A stretch of 64,000 nt of DNA from Nakamurella multipartita DSM 44233 (GCF_000024365.1 NC_013235.1:2418001-2482000); one strand, 5' to 3'. Counted from the stretch's first letter, positions 44,489-52,759 are shown. Translations and numbers: made by a program. Notes: generated by a model not told the origin, from the letters alone.

Positions 44489-44554
44489 ACCCGACACCCA
44501 CCCAACCCGATGGTCACCACCACGGGTCACCCTTGGCTGCCCAACGGCACGTTG

Positions 44555-44577
44555 ATTTTCCGGTCAGCGAAGCCGGG
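44555..44577 (+). repeat. 23-bp direct repeat, right copy
   Basis: Identical to 42756-42778. It lies 66 bp after the transposase stop and ends 12 bp before the DUF4097 gene stop (minus strand). Confidence 0.85.
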
Positions 44578-44588
44578 TGGGGCCGGCG

Positions 44589-45620
44589 TCAGTGGGAGGC
44601 GGCGGCGCGGTGCAGGCGGATGTCGCCGGAGGTGGTCTTGACCCGCAGATCCAGCAGCGGCTCGTCGGTCCCGGCGTGCGGTCCGGCCGCCGAACCGGCA
44701 TCGGTGCTCACGCGGGAGCCGCCCTCGGCGTCGAACTCGGCATCGGCCAGGTAGGCCGCGTCGGCGACGGTTGGCGTCTCCGGGGCCGGCGGGGCGGCGC
44801 TGACCACGAAGTCGTTCGCGGTGCTGCCGGAGACGGTGTTCAGATCGATCGCGGCGAGCGTGCCGGCGTGCACGCCAACCTCGACGTCACCGGAGACGCT
44901 GATCAGCTCGGCCCGGCCGGCGGTCACGTCGAGCAACCGCAGGTCGCCCGACACGCTGCGGGCGCTGACGTCGCGGCCGGCCGCGTCGATCCGGATGTCG
45001 CCGGAGGTCGAATGCACCAGCGCCTCGGCCCGGACCCGGCGCAGCTCGATGTCACCCGAGGCGGTCCGCACGTCACACTCGGCGGTGTCGGAGATCGTCA
45101 CGTCGCCGCTGGCGGTCTGCACCACCGAGCGACCCAGCACCTGGTCGACGCGGACGTCGCCGGAGGCGGTGCGCACCTCGACCCGGTCGGCGATCCCGTT
45201 CACCACCCCGGAGGCCGATTGCGTCTGCACCCGTACCCCGGAGCCGGCCGGGGCGGTCACGTGCACGGTGAAGGAGGACTTCCAGCCGTCCCGGGCGGGA
45301 TCGGTGTCCACGATCAACGTGCTGGCCCCGCCCTCGGAGCCGCCCGGGCGCAGATCCACCCGGACCCGCTCGGCGGGATCGTCGGTGGGGACGTCGGCGC
45401 CCCACCCGTGGTCGGCGTGCGCGTCCGGCCCGCCCGAGCGGGCGCCGACGAACTGGGCCTTGGCCGCCCGGATGACGTCGTCCAGGAACCCCAGCGGGTG
45501 CGAGGGCCCGGCGACGACGTCGACGGTGCTGGTGGTGACGTCGGCCAGGTCGATCAGGACGGAGCCGGCGGAGTTGCGGATCTCGATGGTGACCGGTTCA
45601 GGGGTCAGGAAGGTGTGCAT
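44589..45620 (-). CDS. DUF4097-family putative adhesin/polymer-forming beta-helix protein
   Basis: 343 aa. About ten short repeats around (T/S)-(A/V/T)-S-G-D-(V/I/L) (for example VRTASGDVRV, VQTASGDVTI, VRTASGDIEL, VHSTSGDIRI, ARSVSGDLRL, LISVSGDVEV) form a right-handed parallel beta-helix of the DUF4097 type. No signal peptide or membrane anchor, so cytosolic despite the adhesin label. Downstream partner (62-bp gap) of the HicB-like gene, probably one operon. Function unknown; the pairing with a ribbon-helix-helix protein suggests a sensory or regulatory complex. The IS110 array lies just past its 3' end. Confidence 0.85.
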   Translation of the reverse strand: MHTFLTPEPVTIEIRNSAGSVLIDLADVTTSTVDVVAGPSHPLGFLDDVIRAAKAQFVGARSGGPDAHADHGWGADVPTDDPAERVRVDLRPGGSEGGASTLIVDTDPARDGWKSSFTVHVTAPAGSGVRVQTQSASGVVNGIADRVEVRTASGDVRVDQVLGRSVVQTASGDVTISDTAECDVRTASGDIELRRVRAEALVHSTSGDIRIDAAGRDVSARSVSGDLRLLDVTAGRAELISVSGDVEVGVHAGTLAAIDLNTVSGSTANDFVVSAAPPAPETPTVADAAYLADAEFDAEGGSRVSTDAGSAAGPHAGTDEPLLDLRVKTTSGDIRLHRAAASH

Positions 45621-45682
45621 GGGGTCCTCGTCAGCAGGAGTCGGTCGGAAGTCGGGACAGTGGGAAGCCGGGCCGCGGGCGG

Positions 45683-46252
45683 TCAGCCGCGGATGTAGCC
45701 GGTGACGGTGCGCTCGGAGTCGCCGCCCCGCCCGCGCTGGTTCTTGGTCGGCACGGCCGAGCGCACCGAGTCGGACACGGCCCGCGAGATGTAGGTGTTC
45801 AGCGACACGCCCTGCTCTGCGGCGGCCCGCTCGGCTTGCGTCTTGAGCTCGTTGAACAGCCGCACCGTGGTCCGCGACAGTTCGCCGCCGGCGTCCTGGA
45901 CGGCCCGCTTGAGATCCTCGGGCGAGTCGCCGGCGTCGGCGCCCGCGGGGGAGTCGGGCTTGCGCAGGTAGTCGGCCGAGCCGGCACCGGGGCTCACCGG
46001 TTCCGCGGCCTGGTGGTGGGTGACGCAGACCCGGACGTCCCGGCCGTCGAGCTTGAGTTCGACGGTGGTGTCGCGCAGTGCGCCGGTCACCTCGGCGGCC
46101 AGGTCGGCCAGTGCGTTCATGATGGCCAGCCGGGCGGCCGGTTCGATCGCGCCGGCCAGCATGGCGGCGGCGCGGCGGGCCGCGTCATCGCCGACCGATG
46201 CGGCGGTGATCAGGTCGTCCCGCAGGCTCTGGGTGTAGGGGGTGAGGTCCAT
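45683..46252 (-). CDS. HicB-like / ribbon-helix-helix protein
   Basis: 189 aa. The C-terminal ~55 residues (TTVRLFNELKTQAERAAAEQGVSLNTYISRAVSDSVRS) are a HicB/Arc-type ribbon-helix-helix DNA-binding domain; the N-terminal part is helical with a segment LRDTTVELKLDGRDVRVCVTHH. No HicA toxin is adjacent; the neighbour is DUF4097. ATG 46252 is exactly at the predicted transcription start (-10 CATTAT, 6 nt away), so the mRNA is leaderless; the longer frame to 46405 overlaps ferritin. Likely represses its own promoter through TGACGCCA/TGACGTCA sites. Confidence 0.85.
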   Translation of the reverse strand: MDLTPYTQSLRDDLITAASVGDDAARRAAAMLAGAIEPAARLAIMNALADLAAEVTGALRDTTVELKLDGRDVRVCVTHHQAAEPVSPGAGSADYLRKPDSPAGADAGDSPEDLKRAVQDAGGELSRTTVRLFNELKTQAERAAAEQGVSLNTYISRAVSDSVRSAVPTKNQRGRGGDSERTVTGYIRG

Positions 46253-46319
46253 GACGCCATAATGACACCACATTGGCGTCACTTCAAGGGCAAATGACGT
46301 CACCCGTAATATGCCCGCC
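46252..46319. promoter_or_regulatory. Divergent leaderless promoters and operator of hicB-like / ferritin genes
   Basis: Minus strand: -35 TTGAAG (46287-46282), 17-nt spacer, -10 CATTAT (46264-46259), 6 nt, ATG 46252. Plus strand: -10 TAATAT (46307-46312), 7 nt, ATG 46320. Superimposed are TGACGCCA (46252-46259), its inverted partner TGGCGTCA (46274-46281) and the palindrome TGACGTCA (46295-46302), suited to a ribbon-helix-helix repressor. Confidence 0.7.
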
Positions 46320-46865
46320 ATGACCGCCACTGAGAGCCCCACCCGTTTCGTCGGCCTGCTGCGCGAGCAGGTCCGGCACGAGTTCAACGCCAGCCAGCAG
46401 TACATCGCGATCGCGGTCTGGTTCGACGCGCACGACCTGCCGCAGTTGGCCGCGCACTTCTACCGCCAGGCGGTCGAGGAGCGCAATCACGCGATGATGA
46501 TCGTGCAGTGGATGCTCGACCGGGACCTGCACATCTCCATCCCCGGCGTCGACGAGGTGCGCGGCGACTTCGACTCGATCGTCGACCCGATCGCCCTGGC
46601 CCTGGCCCAGGAGCGCACCGTCACCGACCAGATCAAGGAGCTGTTCGCCACCGCCCGGGCCGAGAACGACTTCCTGGGGGAGCAGTTCATGCTCTGGTTC
46701 CTCAAGGAGCAGGTCGAGGAGGTGGCGTCGATGTCCACGCTGCTCAACGTCGCCCAGCGGGCCGGCAATGACTGGTTCGACGTCGAGACCTACCTGGCCC
46801 GGGAATCGGTCGGCGACGGTGGCGGCGACTCCAGTGCGCCGGCGGCCGCCGGCGGCGCGCTCTGA
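46320..46865 (+). CDS. Ferritin (BfrB-like, non-haem)
   Basis: 181 aa. Forms a 24-mer iron-storage cage. Ferroxidase-type residues in [20 protein letters not shown] and [20 protein letters not shown], and the [19 protein letters not shown] helix; close in every block to M. tuberculosis BfrB, including an Ala/Gly-rich C-terminal tail. ATG 46320 chosen, 7 nt after TAATAT (leaderless); ATG 46311 lies inside that -10. Overlaps the probable CTG start of thyX by 4 bp, so the two are co-transcribed. Confidence 0.94.
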   Translation: MTATESPTRFVGLLREQVRHEFNASQQYIAIAVWFDAHDLPQLAAHFYRQAVEERNHAMMIVQWMLDRDLHISIPGVDEVRGDFDSIVDPIALALAQERTVTDQIKELFATARAENDFLGEQFMLWFLKEQVEEVASMSTLLNVAQRAGNDWFDVETYLARESVGDGGGDSSAPAAAGGAL

Positions 46866-47608
46866 GCGGGTCGCCGACCGTCCGGCTGATCGCCCGGACC
46901 GAGTTCTTGCCGCCGCCGGACGTGCCGTGGACCACGGATGCGTCCGGCGGCCAGGCGCTGGCCGAGTTCGCCGGCCGGGCCTGCTACCAGTCATGGAACA
47001 AGCCGATCCCGGCGACCGCGACCAACGCCGGCTATCTGGACCACATCCTGCAGGTCGGGCATCTGTCGGTCCTCGAGCACAGCTCGGCCACGTTCTACCT
47101 GACCGACATCTCCCGGTCGGTGACGCACGAGCTGATCCGGCACCGACACTTCTCGTTCTCCCAGCTGTCCCAGCGGTACCTGCCGGCGAGCGGGCCCGAG
47201 GTGGTCGAGCCCGACGCGATCGCCGCCGACCCGGAGCTGCACGCGCTGTTCCAGGCGGCGGTCGCGCAGTCGGCGCAGGCGTATCAGGATCTGCTGGCCG
47301 GGTTGGAGGAGCGGGCAAGCCAGGCGTCGGACGGCACCCTGGCCCGCAAGCAGGCCCGGCAGGCGGCCCGCGCGGTGCTGCCGAACGCGACCAGCACGGC
47401 GATCGTGGTCACCGGTAACTACCGGGCCTGGCGGCACTTCATCGGCATGCGGGCCACCGAGGCCGCGGACGTGGAGATCCGCACCCTGGCGGTGGCGGTG
47501 CTGCGGGAGCTGCAGGCGTTGGCGCCCAACGTGTTCGCCGACTTCCGGATCAGCGAGTTGGCCGATGGGACCGCCGTGGCCGCCTCGCCGCTGGTCGGCG
47601 ACGGCTGA
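46862..47608 (+). CDS. thyX: Flavin-dependent thymidylate synthase, probable CTG start
   Basis: 248 aa if started at CTG 46862. Makes dTMP using FAD, NADPH and methylene-tetrahydrofolate. ThyX motif [13 protein letters not shown] and HELIRHRH; C-terminal [21 protein letters not shown]. The conserved N-terminus (VRLIARTEF, then [17 protein letters not shown]) begins well before the first ATG/GTG/TTG in frame (TTG 46907, which would delete 15 residues). CTG 46862 gives [14 protein letters not shown] and a CTGA 4-bp overlap with the ferritin stop, like the ATGA/GTGA couplings elsewhere here. Family length about 250 aa agrees. Confidence 0.9.
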   Translation: MSGSPTVRLIARTEFLPPPDVPWTTDASGGQALAEFAGRACYQSWNKPIPATATNAGYLDHILQVGHLSVLEHSSATFYLTDISRSVTHELIRHRHFSFSQLSQRYLPASGPEVVEPDAIAADPELHALFQAAVAQSAQAYQDLLAGLEERASQASDGTLARKQARQAARAVLPNATSTAIVVTGNYRAWRHFIGMRATEAADVEIRTLAVAVLRELQALAPNVFADFRISELADGTAVAASPLVGDG

Positions 47609-47624
47609 CCGCGCGGGTGCCGGC

Positions 47625-47647
47625 CCGCGCCGGGTCAGCCGGCGCGG
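47625..47647. terminator. Bidirectional hairpin between thyX and the lipoprotein gene
   Basis: Perfect 9-bp stem CCGCGCCGG (47625-47633 with 47639-47647), loop GTCAG, between convergent genes; overlaps the last codons of the lipoprotein gene. Confidence 0.6.
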
Positions 47648-48117
47648 ACGGTGGTCACCTCGAACGGCCGGCCCTGCTGGCACGTCGTCATCAGGTCCGG
47701 GTTGAACGACCCGGACACCGTGACCACGCCGCTGACGTCCACCCCGGTCGGGTCGAAGCCGATGAGATTGGCCAGGACGGTGCCCGCGTCGTCGACCAGC
47801 ACGGTGCAGCCGGATTCGACCCCCTCCTTGATCCGCCCGGTCAGGTCCTGCTCGACGGGGGCCGCATCCGTCGACCCTGAGCCGTCCGGCGCCAGCGCTG
47901 AGGCCGACAGCGAACCGGACCCCGACGATCCCGTCCCCATCGCCGTCGTGGAGATCACCGGGGAGGTCGCCGTGGACGCCCCCGTGGAGGCCGAGGTCGG
48001 CGGGCCACCCGGCCCGGACGGTGCAGTCGACCCGCAGCCGGCCAGCGCGAGGGTCACGGTCGCCGCGGCCGCCGCGAGGAGCCCCCGCGTCCAGCGGTGG
48101 GTGGCTGATGCTCGCAT
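47635..48117 (-). CDS. Small lipoprotein of unknown function
   Basis: 160 aa. Signal peptide with lipobox VTLALAGC (Cys about 28), a Ser/Thr/Gly/Pro low-complexity stretch (about 30-85) as a cell-wall spacer, then a ~70-residue domain (LTGRIKEGVESGCTVLVDDAGTVLANLIGFDP...CQQGRPFEV) with two Cys. ATG preceded by CGGAG. Not assigned to a family. Monocistronic and convergent with thyX. Confidence 0.78.
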   Translation of the reverse strand: MRASATHRWTRGLLAAAAATVTLALAGCGSTAPSGPGGPPTSASTGASTATSPVISTTAMGTGSSGSGSLSASALAPDGSGSTDAAPVEQDLTGRIKEGVESGCTVLVDDAGTVLANLIGFDPTGVDVSGVVTVSGSFNPDLMTTCQQGRPFEVTTVRAG

Positions 48118-48253
48118 CGATGCTCCGTTCCGGCGGGGTCATGACTCGGGCCCGGGCCCGAGGAATCAGGCCTGGCGATCAGCCTCGGCCCGGAGACGGA
48201 CGCCGACCCGGCCGAGGTTGCACGGACATTAGCCTGGCGGAAGCGACGCAGGG

Positions 48254-48523
48254 ATGACCGACGCAGGGATGACCGACGAAGGGCTGATCATGGACGCCGT
48301 GCCGTACATCGTCGGGTGGACCACCTCGGAGCAAGATCTGCGCGCCGACCTGGCCGCCCACCTGCCGCAGGCGCAGGTTCAACGCCGGATGAGCGGCGAC
48401 CGGCTCGTGGTGCGGCTGCGGCCGGACCTGGCCGGCCGCCTCGCCGCCCTGACCGAGGTGGCGTCGGTGGTCCGGGACGAGCTGCGCCAGCCGGACCGGC
48501 CCGGTGGGGCCGCGCGAAGCTGA
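48254..48523 (+). CDS. Small protein, possibly I9-propeptide-like
   Basis: 89 aa from ATG 48254 (starts at 48269 and 48290 also possible; the region contains GACGCAGGGATGAC tandem repeats). The pattern VPYIVGWTTSEQDLRADLAAHLP...RRMSGDRLVVRLRPDLAGRLAALTEVASVV resembles the subtilisin propeptide/inhibitor I9 fold. It converges with the large subtilase gene, with a perfect 12-bp hairpin at its 3' end. Weakly supported: short, no strong RBS, family not confirmed. Confidence 0.5.
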   Translation: MTDAGMTDEGLIMDAVPYIVGWTTSEQDLRADLAAHLPQAQVQRRMSGDRLVVRLRPDLAGRLAALTEVASVVRDELRQPDRPGGAARS

Positions 48524-48538
48524 GCCTCGCGCGGCCCC
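48506..48538. terminator. Bidirectional hairpin between the small ORF and the subtilase gene
   Basis: Perfect 12-bp arms GGGGCCGCGCGA (48506-48517) and TCGCGCGGCCCC (48527-48538), 9-nt loop, covering the stop of the plus-strand ORF and 14 bp past the subtilase stop. Confidence 0.8.
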
Positions 48539-48551
48539 GTCGGCCGACCGG

Positions 48552-51500
48552 CTACCGCCGGTTCACCGTGATCGTGGCTTCCTTCACCGTCGTGCCCAGG
48601 ATGCTCGGCGACGTCATGGTCGAGGTCACCGTGCCGGTCCCGGTGGAGGCGCCCTGCACCTCCAAGGTGTAGCTCACGCTGCCGCCCGGCTGTGGGTCGG
48701 TGCTGGTGACCACCAGATCGCCGGTGGGCAGCCCGCTGATCTGTCCACCACCCGAGCCGTCGCTGTTCTCCGCGCCGACGGTGAGCGCCTGGCTGCCCGG
48801 AGCAGCCGGCAGGTTGTCCGGGTCGTAGGCGAAGGAGATGTCCTGCGTGCCGTTCACGCCGATCCAGGTTTGGAACGTGCGGGCATTGGCGGTGCCGAAG
48901 ACCTTCACCTGCCATTGCACGACGACCCAGCTGTGCTTGCCGTCGGTCAGCGAGGCGACCGAGATGCCGGGCGCCCCGGTGCCGTCCAGGTCGGTCCAGA
49001 ACGGCGCCAGCACATTGTTCGGCTTGGCCGGGTCGGGCAGGGTCTGCGGTTCGTAGGCCTGGTCCTCCGACGTACCGCCGCCGACCACCAGGTAGCCGTT
49101 GGAACTGACCCCGATCGAGGTGAACGACTGGCCGTTGTACTGGAACGCGGGCACCGTGAAGTTCGCCATCTCCTCGTCGCCGATGGCCTGCGGGGCGATG
49201 CCCAAACTGGCCAGCGCGCGGTAACCGACCGGCGATCGGCCGCTCGCGATGGACGGCGTACCCGGTCGGTTGCCGGCCAGGGTCACCTTGGACAGGGCGA
49301 CCGAGGTGGTGCTGTCCCGGGTGGCCCCCTGGACGCCGGTGATTCGCAGGCGGTTGGACACCGAGGTCCGCAGGTCGACGGTGACCGGGGCGGCGCCGGT
49401 GTTGGCCGCGGTCACCGTGCAGGTGGACGCGGTGACCGGGCGCAGCGTGATCGTGCTCGGGTCGCAGGTGTTGGTCAGGGTCACCGCCGCCGATCCCGGG
49501 GTGAACGCGACCGGCAGGTGCGCATCGCGGGCCTTGCCGCCGATCTCGGTCAACTGAATCTGGCCGAACTGGGCCGCGGTGGTCCCGGGCGCCAGCTTCG
49601 TGGCGTCGATGGTGACCGACAGCTCCACCGACTGTCCCTTGCGCAAGGTGAAGCTGCGCGGGCGGACGGTGATGGTCGAGCCGTCGGGCGACGCGGCGCT
49701 GGTGGTGTAGCGGATGGTGCCGCCGGTGACGTTGGTGGCGGTCCGCTTGACCGTCACCAGGCCCGGCAGGGTCGGCACGTCGATCGACGGCTGGTTCAGA
49801 TCGGCAACGGCGACGGGGTTCTGCCCGGCCTTGAGGAACCCGCGGGCGGATTCGTCGAAGGTGACACCGGGGTTGCCCGCCTTGGTCAGGTCGATCCGTC
49901 CGGCCCCCATGTCGAACGGATCGGCCGCGGTGGTGGTGTCCTCCTTGACCACCTTGGTGATCGCGGTCGTCATCAGGGCCGACTTGATCTGGCCCGGCGT
50001 CCAGTCCGGGTGCAGGGCCCGGAGCAGGGCGGCCGAACCGGCGACGTGCGGCGAGGACATCGAGGTGCCGGCGATGGCCTGGAAGTACTGGCCGGGGGGT
50101 CCCTCGGTGGTCGACTCCGGAGTGGGCGTCTGCCCGGCCAGGATCTCCACGCCGGGGGCGGTCAGGTCCGGCTTGATCGACGAGCCGGCCGGTCCGCGGG
50201 AGGAGAACGCCGCCATCACGTCGCCCTGGCCGTTGGCCTTGACCCCGGCGGTGAAGCTGGCGGTGGCGTCCGGGTGGGCGCCCAGGTAGGCCAGGAAGGC
50301 GGTCCCGTCGGCCAGGTGCACCGTCGGCAGCCAGTGGTTGTCGGTTTCGACGTCGGCCAGGGACGGGTTGTACAGGATCATTCCCGCCGCGCCGCCCTGC
50401 TTGACGTTGTAGCCCTTGTCGACCCGGGCGTTGCCGCCGCGCTGGCAGGCCACGATCTTGCCGTCGAACAGGCCGGCCGGGGCCGGCGCCGAACACAACG
50501 CGTTGCCGTAGGGCGCACTGGAAGCCAGCACCACCGGTGCCGGTCCGGCCCCCGCAGTGATCGAGGCGCCGGTGGCGACGAACGGCGCGGCCCCGCTGCC
50601 GGTGACGGTCAGCGTGGACTGGAAGGCCCGGGTCTGGGTCGAGGCGGCCACCGTGGTCACCCAGGGCGCCAGGTGGTTGGCCGTGCCGGCGCCGGGGCCG
50701 TCATTGCCGGCCGAGGTGGAGACGAACACGCCGGCCCCGTAGGCGTCCAGGAAGGCCAGCTCGACCGGATCGGTGAACGGGTTGGTGCCCCCGGAGATGG
50801 AGAAGTTGATGACGTCGACGCCGTCGTTGATGGCCTGCTGCACGGCGTCGGCGGAGTCCGAGCTGTAGCAGCCCTGGGCGCCGCAGACCTTGTAGACGGC
50901 GACGTGCGCGCCCGGGGCGATGCCCTGGATCGGCCCGCGACTGACCCCGAGGGTCTGGGCATCCGCCACCGGTGAGCCGGCCGCGGTCGATGCGGTGTGG
51001 GTGCCGTGCCCGTTGCTGTCCCGGGCCGAGTCCGGATAGATCTCACCGGAGTTGTTGGCGTTGTAGGTCTGCAGGAACGGCTGGCCCGAGATCAGCTTGT
51101 TGTTGCAGACGAACACGTCGTTCGCCGGGGTGAGCGGGTTGTCCCCGAAGTCGCACACGCGAGCCTGGCCGTTGGCCAGCGGCGGTGGCGCCGGCAGGCC
51201 GGGATCGGCGAAGGACGGATGCTCGGGCCAGGCGCCGCTGTCCAGCACGCCGACGATCACCCCGGAACCGGCCGTGGTCGAGGAGCCCAAGGCGTTGTAG
51301 ATGGTGGGCGCGCCGATGAACGCCGGGCTGGAGTCGGTCAGTGGCTGGTTGAGGTGGTCGGCCTGGACCGCGACGACACCGGGGATGTCGAGCAGGTTCT
51401 TGGCCTGGTCGGCCGGCAGCCGGACGGAGACACCGCCGTACACCGTCCGCAGCCGGGTTCCGACCTCGGCGTCGGGGACGGCGGCGGCCAGATCGGCGAC

Positions 51501-51899
51501 GAACGAGTCCTCGACCCCGGCGACGTGCTGCTCGTACTCCTGCACCGCGCCGGCGTTGTCCTGCAGGCTCTTGTCCGTCTCGGCCGGGCTGGTCGGGGCC
51601 AGGTCGGCGACGCCGCCGGTGTAGGTGGCCACCGAGTCGTAGTCGAGCTTGACCATGACCGGCACGGTGTCCGTGCCGGTGGCGGCCAGCACCGCGGGAT
51701 CGCTTTCGGCCAAACGGCTGGTGGCGGCCTTGGGCACGGAAACCCGGTCCGCGACCTCGATCGCGGTGCCGGTGAGGTTTCCGGCGTCGGCCGGCTCGGC
51801 CCCGGCGGTGGCCGGCAGCAGGGCGCTGGCCAGCAGCGATGCCGTCACCACCCCAAGAATCCGACTTGTCCGACGATGCCCGGTTCGCCTGATTCTCAT
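48552..51899 (-). CDS. Large secreted subtilisin-like serine protease (S8) with PA domain
   Basis: 1115 aa from ATG 51899. Signal peptide (about 1-34, cleavage near TAGA), I9 propeptide (about 75-185, ending VVAVQADH), S8 catalytic domain with D220 (GVLDSGAW), H298 (NGHGTHTA), oxyanion N399 and S613 (GTSMSSPHVAG), interrupted by a PA domain (about 430-550), then Fn3/beta-sandwich domains and a C-terminal beta-rich domain (about 880-1115). Similar in layout to plant-type cucumisin subtilases found in actinomycetes. Extracellular protein degradation. Monocistronic; 5' extension to 51980 lacks support. Confidence 0.93.
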   Translation of the reverse strand: MRIRRTGHRRTSRILGVVTASLLASALLPATAGAEPADAGNLTGTAIEVADRVSVPKAATSRLAESDPAVLAATGTDTVPVMVKLDYDSVATYTGGVADLAPTSPAETDKSLQDNAGAVQEYEQHVAGVEDSFVADLAAAVPDAEVGTRLRTVYGGVSVRLPADQAKNLLDIPGVVAVQADHLNQPLTDSSPAFIGAPTIYNALGSSTTAGSGVIVGVLDSGAWPEHPSFADPGLPAPPPLANGQARVCDFGDNPLTPANDVFVCNNKLISGQPFLQTYNANNSGEIYPDSARDSNGHGTHTASTAAGSPVADAQTLGVSRGPIQGIAPGAHVAVYKVCGAQGCYSSDSADAVQQAINDGVDVINFSISGGTNPFTDPVELAFLDAYGAGVFVSTSAGNDGPGAGTANHLAPWVTTVAASTQTRAFQSTLTVTGSGAAPFVATGASITAGAGPAPVVLASSAPYGNALCSAPAPAGLFDGKIVACQRGGNARVDKGYNVKQGGAAGMILYNPSLADVETDNHWLPTVHLADGTAFLAYLGAHPDATASFTAGVKANGQGDVMAAFSSRGPAGSSIKPDLTAPGVEILAGQTPTPESTTEGPPGQYFQAIAGTSMSSPHVAGSAALLRALHPDWTPGQIKSALMTTAITKVVKEDTTTAADPFDMGAGRIDLTKAGNPGVTFDESARGFLKAGQNPVAVADLNQPSIDVPTLPGLVTVKRTATNVTGGTIRYTTSAASPDGSTITVRPRSFTLRKGQSVELSVTIDATKLAPGTTAAQFGQIQLTEIGGKARDAHLPVAFTPGSAAVTLTNTCDPSTITLRPVTASTCTVTAANTGAAPVTVDLRTSVSNRLRITGVQGATRDSTTSVALSKVTLAGNRPGTPSIASGRSPVGYRALASLGIAPQAIGDEEMANFTVPAFQYNGQSFTSIGVSSNGYLVVGGGTSEDQAYEPQTLPDPAKPNNVLAPFWTDLDGTGAPGISVASLTDGKHSWVVVQWQVKVFGTANARTFQTWIGVNGTQDISFAYDPDNLPAAPGSQALTVGAENSDGSGGGQISGLPTGDLVVTSTDPQPGGSVSYTLEVQGASTGTGTVTSTMTSPSILGTTVKEATITVNRR

Positions 51900-52129
51900 G
51901 TGGTACCGCCCGTTCTCGCTGTGCCGGCGCTGTGTTTTCCCGGACTGTAAGCCCGCGCTCCGACGCAAGCACCTCGGCAATCAGATGACATTTTCTGGGT
52001 ATTTGGGTCACTTTCGGTGAGTGAACGCGCGTTTCGACAACTCGTTCGCTCGGATAGACGATGGCGGTCGCGGGGCCGGTGCCGGTTACGTTCCGTTCGC
52101 GCCGCCTGCCCGCACGTACTGTGGCGATC
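51900..52129. promoter_or_regulatory. Divergent intergenic region, subtilase / DinB-like gene
   Basis: 230 bp. Plus-strand -10 TACTGT at 52117-52122 precedes ATG 52130 by 7 nt (leaderless). The AT-richer segment 51984-52016 (TGACATTTTCTGGGTATTTG) is the likely minus-strand promoter of the protease. No gene seen. Confidence 0.45.
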
Positions 52130-52759
52130 ATGAGCCTTGCCCGTACCGAACGTGCCGCCCTGGCCGATCTGTTCGCCGCCGTCGGACCCGACCAACCGAC
52201 CCTTTGCGAGGGTTGGCAGACGCGGGATCTGTTGACGCACCTGTTGATCCGGGAGCGCGACCCGCTGGGCGCGGTCGGCACCCAGCTCAAGCCGCTGCAC
52301 TCGTTCACCGAGAAGGCCGAGCAGGGATACCGCAGCCGGCCCTGGACGTCGATGATCGAGCAGTACCGGGCCGGCCCGCCGGCCTGGAACCCCACCGGCT
52401 GGGGTCCGGTCGACGACCTGGTCAACGGCAACGAGATGTTCATCCATCACGAGGACGTCCGGCGCGGCCAGCCGGGTTGGCAACCCCGCGAGCTGAGCGA
52501 GCAGGACACCGCCGAGCTGGCCAAGAGCGTCACCTCGCCGCTGTCCCGGCTGATGGTGCGCAAGGCCCCGACCGGCATCGTCGCGCACATCCCCGGTCAT
52601 GAGCCGGTGGTGCTGCGCAAGGGTGAGCCGGTGGTGACGCTGACCGGCGAGCCGGGGGAGATCGTGCTGTGGCTCTCCGGCCGGGACGAGGTCGAGCTGG
52701 AGTTCGGCGGCGACCCGGCCGCAGTGGGTGCCCTGCGTACCCTCCAGCGGGGTTTCTGA
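52130..52759 (+). CDS. TIGR03085-type DinB/maleylpyruvate isomerase-fold protein
   Basis: 209 aa. Four-helix DinB-like domain: LARTERAALADLFAAVGPDQPTLCEGWQTRDLLTHLLIRERDP, then NEMFIHHEDVRRGQPGW (His ligands in HHEDVRR) and a C-terminal SCP2-like part (VVTLTGEPGEIVLWLSGR). Probable metal-dependent thiol (mycothiol) transferase or isomerase by family; substrate unknown. Leaderless-type start. Confidence 0.87.
   Translation: MSLARTERAALADLFAAVGPDQPTLCEGWQTRDLLTHLLIRERDPLGAVGTQLKPLHSFTEKAEQGYRSRPWTSMIEQYRAGPPAWNPTGWGPVDDLVNGNEMFIHHEDVRRGQPGWQPRELSEQDTAELAKSVTSPLSRLMVRKAPTGIVAHIPGHEPVVLRKGEPVVTLTGEPGEIVLWLSGRDEVELEFGGDPAAVGALRTLQRGF

Larger units (their letters stand above)
42894..44554 (+). mobile_element. 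IS110-family insertion sequence within a palindromic repeat unit
   Basis: Bounds inferred, not proven: unit 2 reads ...GCGTGAAAATG, 34 nt, then ATTTTCCGGTCAGCG; unit 3 reads ...GCGTGAAAATG, then ~1.66 kb including a DEDD transposase, then ATTTTCCGGTCAGCG at 44555. The element therefore lies in this interval. Its size fits IS110 (1.2-1.7 kb); as expected for IS110 there are no obvious terminal inverted repeats. It has about 194 nt of 5' non-coding sequence and about 66 nt of 3'. Confidence 0.7.

Noticed and set aside
42756-44577. The 23-bp direct repeats as a target-site duplication of the IS
   Set aside because: IS110 elements do not normally make long duplications; the repeat is better explained as part of the tandem unit, because unit 2 also carries it downstream.
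44800-45250. Recurring CGTCGCCGGAGG-like words on the plus strand
   Set aside because: They encode the (T/S)xSGD turns of the DUF4097 beta-helix; not a nucleotide-level repeat or CRISPR.
46907-47608. thyX starting at TTG 46907
   Set aside because: Would delete the conserved VRLIARTEF strand; CTG 46862 gives full length and coupling to the ferritin stop.
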